NCBI GenBank assembly: GCA_028023455.1
Contig: JAQFVV010006199.1
Coordinates: 250,001 to 314,000 of the forward strand
From: Epiperipatus broadwayi
Taxonomy: Eukaryota; Onychophora; Udeonychophora; Euonychophora; Peripatidae
Direction: 5' to 3'
Length of the DNA stretch: 64,000 nt
Below are positions 12,601 to 23,500 of this stretch, piece after piece. A model generated the notes under the pieces. The model was not told the DNA's origin, did not search any database, and saw only the letters and a list, made by a program, of their open reading frames with translations. Made by a program: the position numbers and the translations under genes. Each line of letters starts with the position of its first letter. Positions within the stretch are counted from its first letter, which is position 1.

Positions 12601-13912
12601 GTTATATTTTGTGTGATACTACTGTTGATAACTCATAGATTACTATTTGCAATATAAAATACATGGAAATCACAATTATTTTCAGGAAAGTAACATAAAT
12701 ATATAAGCCATAGGAACAGCATTATCATTTATGATCAGACAGACTACTGAATTTGATTAACTTTTAGGATTTCATTTAAAAGAGATTTCTCACATGATAA
12801 ACTAATTTTGAAAATGGTTTGGAAATATTAATATGTGTATATGGTACAAACCAAATTTAATTAATTTATCTATTTTATAAAGAATGTTAAAATTTAAATT
12901 ATTCAAATTAAAAGCATTTTACTTGACATACAACATTGTTTATAAAAACACATTACAATCGTCGCTTTTAACTGCTAATGATAACTCCTATATTATTATT
13001 TTATGTAAATATTACTTAAATATATTTTATTTGTCAAGTAACTACATTATATTCTTTTAAGATTTACAGTCTCTAACCAAAATTAAATATTAGAGCTCAA
13101 AAATAAACTATTCAGGAATATTATGCCTTTTTAAAATATATTATAAAGGTTTATTTATTATTGCATATACAAATAAATATTTTCTTTCTGGTTTATTAGT
13201 CATATTTTTGCATCATTTTATAAATATGTAAAATAGAAATTTTGACAACCCATTAACTTTATATTATTTATAATTAAGTTATAATCCAATATTCTAATCC
13301 AAATTATTTTATTCATTCATAAATTTATATATTATTATTTATTTATTATATATATGTTAATAAATTTTATTCTATTAATTATATTTGAATCTCTTAATTA
13401 TTTTTAGTTTATTGATCCATTATATTTTAGTATCAAAGAGTCTCTATATAATTCTATTTTTATATTAAATATTTAGCTATCAAAGTATAAATAAACATTT
13501 ATATATCTTAATAATTTATTACTTTATTTTAGCAATTTCTTATTTAAATTTTATTGATTACAAAAATTAATCTAATGTTTCGATAAACGTTAATTGATTA
13601 AGTTACTATATTTATTTATTTTAAATTATTAATAAATATGAGCCCCATGTTATTTGTACTTTTATAATTTATATTTTTTAAATATTATTTTACAAATATG
13701 TAATGCTGGTACAATTTGGTATTTTAATTAGAGTATAATAAAATTATTAATTGAAGTATACAGTTATGTTATACTATTACAAAATTAGTAATCAAACGTG
13801 ATGAGTTATTTGGTAAATTAATTATGGTATAATCAACTTTATTACATTAAAGATTTCCTACTAAGAGTTGATCAATTCATTTTTATACCATTACAATATA
13901 TACATGTATAAT
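9679..13912. other. Long AT-rich stretch with no recognisable gene
   Basis: About 4.2 kb without a supported coding region, RNA gene or element boundary. A 70-codon open frame at 10199-10411 encodes a hydrophobic, low-complexity peptide with no motif and I do not call it a gene. Confidence 0.55.
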
Positions 13913-13916
13913 ATAT

Positions 13917-14022
13917 GAGTCTATGCAGAAAATGCATACAAAAAATCATGTGAAATTTAATTTTAATTTGAATTTGCAATATTTTGTACATGTGATTTTT
14001 TGTATGCAATTTTTGCACAGAC
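13917..14022. repeat. Short foldback element
   Basis: Left arm at 13917-13953 (TCTATGCAgAAAaTGCATAC...) and right arm at 13987-14022 (its near-complement ending TTTTTGCAcAGACA) enclose about 33 bp of AT-rich spacer. TA-rich flanks are present on both sides. Confidence 0.7.
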
Positions 14023-14066
14023 ATATATATATATAATTTGCTTATACTGAATATTTTCTATACATG

Positions 14067-14331
14067 TAATTAGAGGGATTTGAACTCAGAATTTTTAGTC
14101 TATTCATCATTCACTCCATCTCAAGCTACCAATACACATGACCACATACAAGTGAAAAAGTTACATGATCCCAAATATATGTATTTTATGATGAGTGCTG
14201 GTTCTGCATGAAATACATATATTGGGGGAATCATATATCTTTTTCACATGGGTGTAGTCATGTCTACTGATAGCTTGAAATGGAGTGGATGAATAGACTG
14301 AAAAATTCTGAATTCAAATCTCTCTAATTAT
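14067..14331. mobile_element. Foldback (MITE-like) element, about 265 bp
   Basis: Arms starting TAATTAGAGGGATTTGAA and ending TTCAAATCTCTCTAATTA are complementary over more than 90 bp. They include paired blocks for ATTTTTAGTCTATTCATC, the AAATACATATAT hairpin stem and the ATGACCACA region. No transposase is present. Confidence 0.75.
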
Positions 14332-14365
14332 ATATGTATCCATATATATTGAAATAGGTAGTTAT

Positions 14366-14567
14366 ATATTGCTTATAACACTTCTTTCATATACACTTCA
14401 ATGCAAACAAATTTTTTTAAAAACTTCTTTATTTTCCTTACAGTTTCGACTGTCCAGCAGTCTTCATCAGAGCTCCAAGTTTCTTCTCTGCTTAAAAATA
14501 AAGAAGTTTTTAAGAAAATTTGTTTGCATTGAAGTGTATATGAAAGAAGTGTTATAAGCAATATATA
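14366..14567. repeat. Terminal foldback of the Penelope-like element
   Basis: Arms at about 14366-14432 and 14499-14567 are near-perfect complements (ATATTGCTTATAACACTTCT at the left outer edge). The loop of about 65 bp contains the hammerhead-like core. The outer edge coincides with the end of the element set by the 16-bp target duplication. Confidence 0.8.
14421..14482 (-). ncRNA. Hammerhead ribozyme-like motif at the Penelope 3' end
   Basis: Minus strand: core CTGATGA (14464-14470), helix II GACTG-CTGGA-CAGTC (5 perfect pairs), GAAAC, then a minimal helix III (AC-T-GT) and GTA triplet ending at 14439. Helix I closes next to the core with two pairs (U-A, C-G) and distally with AAACTT (14477-14482) / AAGTTT (14421-14426). 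An extra A lies between CTGATGA and helix II, as in the other copies here, and a one-base helix III loop could work only as a dimer. Position and orientation fit the Penelope element it ends. Confidence 0.55.
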
Positions 14568-14666
14568 TATATATATAATAAATAAAGTTTGATATCTGTA
14601 TTCGTTTCACAATATATGTAATATACAAATCAATATATATATCAAAATACAGTACAATTTATATAA

Positions 14667-14728
14667 ATTATATTCTTTTAGAAGTACTTTCGACTATACA
14701 CTTTGTAGTCTTTATCAACTATATAACG
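14667..14728 (-). ncRNA. Degenerate hammerhead-like motif downstream of the Penelope polymerase
   Basis: Minus strand: TTGATAA in place of CTGATGA (two core changes), helix II GACTA-CAAAGTGTA-TAGTC (5 pairs), GAAA, palindromic helix III AGTACT. Helix I has TAG/CTA next to the core and GTTATA/TATAAT distally. The whole layout is kept but the core is damaged. It begins about 48 bp after the polymerase stop codon. Confidence 0.45.
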
Positions 14729-14775
14729 TTGAATAATCAAAACGAGACAACCCTTAACAATACCCATAGTTCAAT

Positions 14776-15753
14776 TCAGATTTCCACCAATTCTGTTATC
14801 TTAACATTTGATGACTGGCAATTCATTAACATTTGACGATTTCTTGAAATCAACATAGCCTCTTTTATTTTACGTTTATTATGACAACGTTCAATTTGAA
14901 TAATTTTCATATTTTTATAATCAAATTTAAATCCATATTGACAAGATTTATTATGATCAAATATAACAGATGATGAAGGTTTATTTACATCTGTTCCATA
15001 TTGATTCTCTTTTTGAATTCTATTATATAAAAGCATATGTTCTTTTATTCTCTTCTCAAATGTACACTTAGATTTACCAATGTATTGTACGCCACATCCA
15101 CATATCAATCTATATATAATAGAATTTTGATTAAACTTTGAATTTTGAATTTTAGAATTATTAAGCAATCTATTTATGTTATTTGTAGAGAAAAAAGCAA
15201 TATGACACAAACCATTATAAATTTTCCTAATAAACTTGATCTGCTCATCTGATATAAATGGCATTGAAATCCATTTCATTTTGATATTTTTATTTTTAAT
15301 TTTATTATAGTGTTGATTTCTTTTAAATCCTTTCATAATATTAGCAATTGCATTTTTATAATAACCAATTTTCAACAAGTCATTAACAAATAAATGTACA
15401 TTTTTAATTTTATCACTAGAATATTTGCATAATTTTTCATTTCGAAATAAGAATGATTTCAATCCAGACAGCTTATGACACATAGGTACATGTGATTCAT
15501 ATGGAATAAAACCTCTAGTTTCAATTGGTTTAATTAACATAAGATAATCCAAACTGTAATCATTAAGAGTAACTTGAATATCCAAGAATTTTATGGAATT
15601 GTATTTCTCTTTAGTTATAACCCATTTTATATCCTTAATCTCATTTAATTCATTAAATAAATTGACTATTAATTCTTGTTTTCCACAAATAAAAACATCA
15701 TCCACATATCTATGATATACTTTAATTTCTTGATATTTCAATTGTTTTAAAAT
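14776..15753 (-). CDS. Penelope-like polymerase, C-terminal part (RT catalytic end plus GIY-YIG endonuclease)
   Basis: An uninterrupted frame of about 325 codons with no ATG at its start, since it opens where the element is truncated. Counting from the TTG at 15741, residues 11-15 are RYVDD, the reverse-transcriptase catalytic motif. KFLDI at 51-55 matches the next conserved RT block. A basic linker follows. Residues about 209-235 carry the GIY-YIG nuclease signature (VQYIG at 218-222, with an Arg/Lys-rich helix after it), followed by DHNKSC near 262 and a conserved Glu near 294. Penelope-like enzymes use the RT to copy RNA and the nuclease to open the target. The fingers and most of the palm are absent, so the product cannot be a working RT, although the frame has no stop. 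That suggests a fairly recent insertion. Confidence 0.88.
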   Translation of the reverse strand: MLKQLKYQEIKVYHRYVDDVFICGKQELIVNLFNELNEIKDIKWVITKEKYNSIKFLDIQVTLNDYSLDYLMLIKPIETRGFIPYESHVPMCHKLSGLKSFLFRNEKLCKYSSDKIKNVHLFVNDLLKIGYYKNAIANIMKGFKRNQHYNKIKNKNIKMKWISMPFISDEQIKFIRKIYNGLCHIAFFSTNNINRLLNNSKIQNSKFNQNSIIYRLICGCGVQYIGKSKCTFEKRIKEHMLLYNRIQKENQYGTDVNKPSSSVIFDHNKSCQYGFKFDYKNMKIIQIERCHNKRKIKEAMLISRNRQMLMNCQSSNVKITELVEI

Positions 15754-15822
15754 TTATATGAAGATATGCAAAGAAAGTGAAAGAGAAGAATAAGAAAATA
15801 TACTTCTGAAATAGGTAGTTAT

Positions 15823-18426
15823 CTATCTTAATCTACAATTTATTGTAGTTGGCAATGGTAAAGCAAATTCAGGTTTTAGAAACTGGATTATTTTTTATTA
15901 TTTAAGTTTGTATCATATAAGCAGGCAAACATCTATAAATATCTTGTTTAAAATCAAATTAAGACAATTTTACTTTAGTTTTTAAAAATAAAGAAACTGA
16001 TTTATTTTAAGTAAATGTATTTTAAACAAATCTGTTGTAAAAATTGTATTAATGACAAAACTTAATTAAAAAATAATTCATAAAAATTTGCTCAATTAGC
16101 TTGTACTATTATTAATTAAATATATTGGGAAATCATTTGCTTTTAAGCTTTGTTTCAGGTTTTGAATATTTCATTAATGTTTTAGGGATTAAGATGGCTA
16201 AATACCATCTATAAACATGTGGTCTTGTTTAATTAAAAAATTTACAAACAGGAGTAATTAAAGTAATTACTGACTTGTTTAATTAAGGAATTTTGTAAAC
16301 ATGGATTCTTGCTAATTAAAGAAAAAAGTGTTTGCAAAGCTGATAATAATATAAAAAGACCAGCTCAGAAAATAAATTTGAATTTTAATCTTTACTTTTT
16401 TATTCTTAACACGAAGAATACTGAACTTCTATCAGCAGCTAAATTAATAAGTATGTGCAGCTAAGCATCCTAAAAAATTGCACTCCAGCATGAAGCTCTT
16501 AACTATTAGGATATCAAATCCTGCTTGGTGAATTTGATCCAATGCTGTTCCAATTATCTTCATGTATGCAGCTAAACATACATGCTTCTAAACAATAATT
16601 TTTTTATACCAATTCTATGTGAATACATAATCTGATTATGACCAAGAGTGAAAATCTGTAAATGAAAAAACTTTACTAATGAACCACTAAAGAGCTCTAT
16701 TTTTGAAAATGTATATATCCACTTTTATAAAAAAGTAAACATACTCTCCCATCAGACTTAAAGATAATGTATTTATTTTTTGAACTATTTGATAATCATT
16801 TAAATTATTATTACCAACAAGTCAGTTATATTTATAATTAGCGTGTGACATTTTGGCATATTTATAATTTAATATAGATAATTTTATATATTTATATATC
16901 TTTTGTATTAACTTATTTTAGTACTTAAATATTTAAATAAACATTTATTTTTAGCACTGTTTCTAATTGTAATAAATTTAATCAGCCATTTAAGCTATTG
17001 TGTGCTTTTTTATGAGTGTTAAATAATAAATGAGTACTTCCACTTCCAACACAAGATATAGTATTTAGGAAAGAATAAAATGAATCCACTTATTCAATCC
17101 AACCCAAATGCTTATATATGGGCAAATCTTAAGTACTGTAAGTGAAAGTGTGAGGATAGACTACTCACTTTAAACCACTGTTTACGATATCTGAATGAAT
17201 GATGCCAACGAGATTATCTAGAATTTACTAGACGTCACTCACAAATGAAATTTTAAACATATGTAAATAAACATTTATTACTTAAATATTATAAAATGTA
17301 ATTTTCCTCAGTGTATTTGATAGCATGGTATGCTTTGAATATATTTTAAATAATTCTCTTTTAAATGTACAAGGTACGATTTCTTTTAAAAGTTTAGTTG
17401 GGTAAAACAGTTTATATTTTTAAATATTCAGGAGATAAAATAAATCAGTTTTGTTTCTTAAATTTTTTTCTTCCCCCTAAAGAGTTCTAAAATCATTTCT
17501 GTGATTGTTAATAATCAAAATTTAGTTTTAAAATAATTGACATTTAATTTGTGTGTGTCCAATGTGATGTGTATGCATTACATAGACAGTTTCTCCTATG
17601 TACTTGATTTGCTTTATACATGTGTCTGAAATTAAAGATTGGTATATCTATGCATTTTTATATAGTGTTCAGTGGATATTTTATCTGCCACACTTGAATT
17701 TAGTATATGTTTACTTGCCTTGTCATGATCTATTATTATTCCCACTTGAGATACTGTTGATTTTGCTTTAGATTCAGCAATATTTCTCCTCATGAATTTT
17801 ATTTTGCTATGCATGCCAGGTGAGATGGTATTGATTGTTGTTTTGTTTTTTAAATGGTGTGAAATCAGATGAGCCAGTGTATAAGTCTAATTTTATAATA
17901 TCCTGTAAGGTGTGAATATTTATAGTTAATTTAAGCTGCTTTATTATTGCTTGTTTTTTTTATGCAAAAGTGAAATATATATGTGTGTGTGCACATCTTA
18001 ACGTAGAACACATATCTAATAAAACCATATAAATAATAGAGTACTTTTTAGTCTTCAGAGATGATGCAGCATTATAATGTAAAGTTTTGTGAATAGTAAT
18101 ATTTAAATGGATTATATGCTAACATACAAAAGAGGCAATACAATCGAGATATATTTGTATTTGAACTGGTGATAAACTTTGTTTTGTGTATTGTTAGATG
18201 TTTTAGCATCTGTTTACTGTTGTCTGCTCTGCCAATTGATATTTTCAAATAATCTCTGCTCTCAATGATCTAGAGATAATTTAAAATTGCTATGAGTGGT
18301 GGTAGAGCTGTGTATGCATTTATGCTTAAGATCCTCGCTAGTAAACTCTTATATTCTAGGATTAGTGGAATCCTCTGGTGTTGATATTAGAGTGCTTATT
18401 ATCTATTACAATATATATATATATAT
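15823..18426. other. AT-rich stretch with no recognisable gene
   Basis: No supported gene. A TATA-like ATAAAAAGACC at about 16352 follows an AATTAA-rich block and resembles the promoter layout of the LTRs elsewhere in the window, but no LTR ends can be fixed. A 60-codon frame on the minus strand (17632-17814) has non-biased composition but no motif I recognise. Confidence 0.5.
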
Positions 18427-20549
18427 TGTAATGATCTGGAGAAGGGGACTTACGTAAACTGCACTACAGGGCGCCATCTAGGCATTTGAACCTAGAAAAA
18501 TTTATAAAGTAGGCAGATACGTAAGTCAAAAAAAAAAAAAATTTTTTTCTTAATTTTTGATTCCGGTCATTAGCCCAAGTCACTAGCTCAGTGAGTAGCA
18601 GAGATAATAAAATATAACTTAATTTTATATCTTAAATATAAAAGAATAAAAGCCACTGCCAGAAATTAACACATAAAATATTTATTTACGCACATATAAA
18701 ATCATTCTAAACTCGAGGAATAGGTTTAACATTTTTAGATTTTTATATTCTTATTACTCTTTAATTTTATATTTATATAAATTTCAATGATTTTAATTTT
18801 TTTATTATTTAGATTGTCAAGTATGAATAGACTACATAGATCTGCCTTTGAAAATAAAACATTCTATCCCTATTTAACCCTAGGCTAAAATTCGCAGTCA
18901 AACTGGCATCAATCCATCCGATACATTTATGTATTCAATGTAGCATGAAAATACAACAGCACAAAGATACTATACTGTCAGGAATGGACGTCTGAACAAT
19001 ATAGTTTAAGAAACCATTGACTCTTGTCTAATACAGGAATATGACATCTGTATAGCAAGAAGAACAATAAAATAAAAACTCCATAGGAAGGGACCGCGAC
19101 CCTTTTTGCTGACTTACAATCCCATCCATAGGCAAAGGGTTGGTGCGGTGTATACAGCGATTCTGCACGTAGTGAAACTCATACTACATCTACTAATTAC
19201 ACAAATATATCCAATCCATTGACCCAATTCAACAACGACACAAATAACCTAAGATTTCCCTCCCCTAATATAACTTTACAAATCTATATAGCCATTCACG
19301 CCCGACTTAATTTTAACATTTAAATACGTTCGCACAGATTTGTTTAAAAATGTTGGGTATAGATCGATTACATAGCTTCCACGGTCAAAAACATTTCAAA
19401 ATAAACATAAACGATCAAAATACAAAATTATTGATACTGACAATCGCAGAGGGAAACTTATAAGTAACCCAATAGTATTCACCATAAGATACTTGCGTTG
19501 TCACCAATAACTTAAAAGACATCCGAATAAATACATTTTAGATACTCACCGTAAGGTATCATTATTTATCGAATGTCTATATATTTTGATCAAATATGAA
19601 AACCAAAATATAATTAACCACAAACGAATCCATGCAAGCGTCTATAAACAACTTAAAATTTCCTCATTTAAAATTTAACAATAAATATCAATACAATAAA
19701 TAATAAATGGAAATGATTTTTTTTTATCAAACACACACATATATAAAATTTCACATTATCAATTTAGTTGACACATAAGTCAGAGAAAAGTTCCTTTTTA
19801 TAAAATTTAAATTTACTTATCAATCTTTAAAGTTCTTAATTAATGTTATGATTTTAACAATTGTTCAGTTCTATTGCTTACGGTATAGAAGTCCATGTTC
19901 CTGTTGGCAATTCCCACGCAGACTTTCCTGGAAGACCGGTCTGATGTTTTGGAGGTGGCAGTTGTTGGTTCTGTCCTGGTATCACAGTCTTTGCATTTTT
20001 AAATAAGTGAGTGAGGACGACAAGTGCGTCTTGTCGCCAGACTCACCAAAATCAAGTTGGAAAAAGCTCTCTGCTTGGAACTCAATATTTTTTTTCTTTT
20101 TATAGTCCTCCTATGGATTCCATGAACAAAAACGTCACTGTTCTGTTTTTTCGTTATGGTCTGGGCCTTTATTTGGCTTCCATTGGTCAAGCTAAATCCC
20201 TTTCTTCTCTTATCTAACTTTCCATCTGACTTTTTAATTAAACAGCTTTTAGATAATTAATAAACATTCATTTCCATTTATAGATTACAGGAATTAATTA
20301 ATACCTGTTTTTATTTTAACTTACGTTATTTTTTTGTTAAAATACTTTTATAAATCTTTTTTTTATAAAAAATACATTCAAATACCTTTTTTTATTTATT
20401 AAAAAAAAATATTTTTAAAGTTTAGCATCTGTGTGAATGTATATACGTATAACAAACATTTTTAATTTTAGCGTTTAGTTTTTTACTTTTATTTGCGAAC
20501 TTTTAAGTTTTTATTTTAAATTAATGTAACGACATATTTATATATCATT

Positions 20550-20552
<3 letters not shown>
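18427..20552 (-). mobile_element. Solo LTR, about 2.1 kb
   Basis: The ends are TGTAATGAT and ATCATTACA, a perfect 9-bp terminal inverted repeat with the TG...CA ends typical of LTRs. ATAT directly abuts both ends (18423-18426 and 20553-20556) as a 4-bp target duplication, the usual Ty3/Gypsy size. A TATA box on the minus strand (20096-20104) sets the orientation: U3 is about 450 bp and R-U5 about 1.7 kb. No PBS or polypurine tract adjoins either end, so this is a solo LTR left by recombination. Its interior is less AT-rich than the neighbourhood (19080-19160 and 19880-20060). Confidence 0.8.
20096..20104 (-). promoter_or_regulatory. TATA box of the solo LTR
   Basis: TATAAAAAG on the minus strand, preceded by GGAC. 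The sequence downstream (ending near 19990) is relatively GC-balanced, as expected for a transcribed leader. Confidence 0.5.

Positions 20553-20584
<32 letters not shown>
20553..20584. repeat. (TA)n tract between two LTRs
   Basis: About 16 TA units. The solo LTR ends and the diverged long LTR begins at this tract. Confidence 0.9.
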
Positions 20585-20589
<5 letters not shown>

Positions 20590-23500
20590 CTCTCATTGCA
20601 CATGGTCTTTATTAAGTAGTCTATGTAGAGAATTTGTGCTATTCTATTCAATAAAATAAAAGTAATAATATTTAACTTGTAAATAGTGCTATTCACTTTG
20701 TCTAGCAATATTTTATTTTAATCATCTACAAACTACCTAATATTTTATAAATTGAGAAGTTATTTAAAAAAATATTACTACAATAGTTAAGCTAATGCAA
20801 GCTGAAGATGTTTAAAAAAAAGAAAAAAAATAGTCGTATAGACAATAAGAAAAAAGAACTAGATAAAATTTAATATTGTCATTATAAGCATTTAAAATCA
20901 GTTATTTAAGTAGTTTATTATAAATGATAGCTTTATTAAAATATTTCTGTGTAATAAAGATTTAAAAATGTAATTTATTTGCAAGAAAGAGTTATTAAAG
21001 CATATAAGCATTTTTAGTTTCTTACTTTTAAATGTTAGAATATATCAAATGTTTACAATAAAAGTTAACATAAATTTGGGCAAGAAAAGGTTAAACAATA
21101 TTTTAATACTTCTCATAAGTTTAAATAAATAAAAAAGGGTTATCATTTTATCTTAGGTAATAATCACAAATAATTATTATTTGGTCTAATTTTATTTTAA
21201 CTTATTAAATCTTTAATTAATAAGTTTCACTTGATTTTTGTTGTTGTTTATCTGTGACCTTGGATTACCATGTGAATTTCATCAGTTATATAAATTTTAG
21301 GAATTATTTCCATATTGTAACTTACATTTTTTAATTAAGAGGTCACTAATAATTAAGTAGGAATAATTACCTTTGACACATGTCAGCAATGGGTATAAAA
21401 GTCAGATTGTCATTGTGGGTGGAGACTATCATTCTCTGTTCAACTGACCACCAGTTCTAACTGCATCTTTAATAATGTTAATTTTTTTATAATCATTATT
21501 TTTTTAAAACAGTGTAAACTTTATTATCTTCATATCTTAGTTGTTTGTCATGGTCAGATAAACAATTTTTAAGGTATCTTGCTTTTATATTGTCTTAATT
21601 CAGTTATGAACTTTCTATTTTATAATTAAATGCTTCAAGGGAATATTAACTTAAGAATGGCATGGTTTCAGTAATTTTATTTTAAAGTAAATTACCTTAT
21701 GAATCAGATTAAAATCATTATATTTAAAATCATAACAGACTTTTTATTTTTTATCTCTTATTACTATCAATCATCATATATAGGAAAAAGAAATTTAAAA
21801 AACCCCAAATTTAATTAAATGATGAGAATAGAAGAACTCTAAAATATTGATGAATAATTATAATTTATCTCATTTGATGTCTGACTGCTGAATTATTATA
21901 ACCTTTAATTAAGTTTATGAATATGAAATTTATTCAGAATGACTTGCTCCAAATAATGAGAATATTTTTTTCATTTATATGTTGTTTCTCTTCGTCTGGG
22001 GAGAAAACTGAACAAGTGCTTCCAGTAAATGTTAAGCTAAGAAGTCATGTAAAAAGAACTGACTTTTAAAATATTGATTAATAGTTTGCTAGGTTAACAA
22101 TAACAGATATTTAATTATACTATGTTAATTGGTGGACTATTAAAATTATGGCAATTTTATGTAGAAAATTATTAAAATAATACTTTTGCTTAAGTCATAA
22201 AAAAACTTACAGTATATGATTTGAAAGAAATATACATGTTCTCCAGAAGAGAGAAAGAAGATGCAAACTGTTAAAATAAAATATATTTTATAGAAGTTGC
22301 TTTAAGAACATTTCTAGAATTATGTGAAAGATAAAAGTCAATAATTGCTTAATATATGCATTTTAAAACAACACAGAAGGAAATTTTGAAATTTTCATTT
22401 ATCTCCAATGCAACCATGGTTATCCTATAATAATTTTCCAGACATTTAATATTCATTAATCTTTTGTATAGCTATCTTATGTTATATGTGTGTTTTCATA
22501 TTTGGGTCCAAACCTTTATTATTAGAAATAAGACTTTAATCAGTGTATTTTCCACTATTTAATTTCAGAGAGTTACAGTTGCCAAAAATCTTCATTAAAT
22601 AAAATGTGTTTTTTTATTATTGTGAATGCTTCATTTTCTAGATAAGTGGCTGAAGAAAGACTTTATATCCTTGATGGGTAGCTCACTATGGAAGTAGTTA
22701 TGCCAAAGAACTAAGGTTTTTTTTTTAAAAAAAATATTATTGGTAAAATTATATATATTTTTTATTTTTATAACATTTATGTGTAAAGGGGGTTTACCTT
22801 TATTATGTATTACTTTAAGAGTTTATGACAAAATGTATAATTATTCCTAATTTTTTTGGGTGAAATCTATTGTCTAGTATGAAGTGATATAGGTAAAATT
22901 TGTGGTTTATATTTTATGCAATTTGAGATGTTTATCTCAAGTGAGGAGTATTTTGTAATATTTTAATATATTTTTATGGGCAAAACAGCATACTTAAATT
23001 TATCAGAAGTACATATTTGACAATTATTAAGCTATAATAGCTTACTGTTAATATAATATTTGAACAGAATTTTATTTTACTCTTAATCATTGACAAACAA
23101 TTTTCTTTCTTCTTAATATGTCCACTTTATTTTAAAATAAGTATTTATGCTATTCATTGTATGTGTGTGTATTCTTTATTTAAAGCTAAATTTTATTATA
23201 CTATTTTAGATATATTTTACAGTCATTTGACTGATATATATTTTTTACTCTTTGGTTTCAGACATTGCTTAACATATGAATTTTTAATGTAAAATTGAAG
23301 TTATTCTTATTAGTGATATTTTGCTATCTTGCAAATGTTTAGTGTTGGAATATGCTTATTATCTGCATACTTTATTAGATATTGTTATGTATTGTGATTT
23401 GTGGGATGGAGATGCTCTTTCCATTGTACACTGTATTTTTCCATGAGAGGATTTGTGATGTATTTTGATAGTATACTTATTGTGTAGCCAATGTGGCCCA

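Larger units (their letters stand above)
14366..15806 (-). mobile_element. 5'-truncated Penelope-like retroelement
   Basis: A perfect 16-bp direct repeat, TGAAATAGGTAGTTAT, flanks the segment at 14350-14365 and 15807-15822, giving clear insertion borders. Reading the minus strand, the insert holds the C-terminal part of a Penelope-like polymerase (14776-15753), a degenerate hammerhead-like motif (14667-14728), a TA tract, and a terminal foldback (14366-14567) with a better hammerhead-like motif in its loop. Hammerhead motifs in sense orientation near the ends are known for Penelope-like elements. The 5' part, including most of the reverse-transcriptase palm and fingers, is missing, as expected from incomplete reverse transcription. 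Confidence 0.85.

Noticed and set aside
14369-14561. Two similar 62-codon frames on opposite strands
   Set aside because: They are the two arms of the Penelope terminal foldback, not genes.
16352-16362. TATA-like ATAAAAAGACC, possible LTR promoter
   Set aside because: No LTR ends, no PBS or polypurine tract and no clear match to the other LTRs could be found around it.
17632-17814. 60-codon minus-strand frame with ordinary amino-acid composition
   Set aside because: No motif, no neighbouring exon-like frame and no conserved copy. Too short to support.
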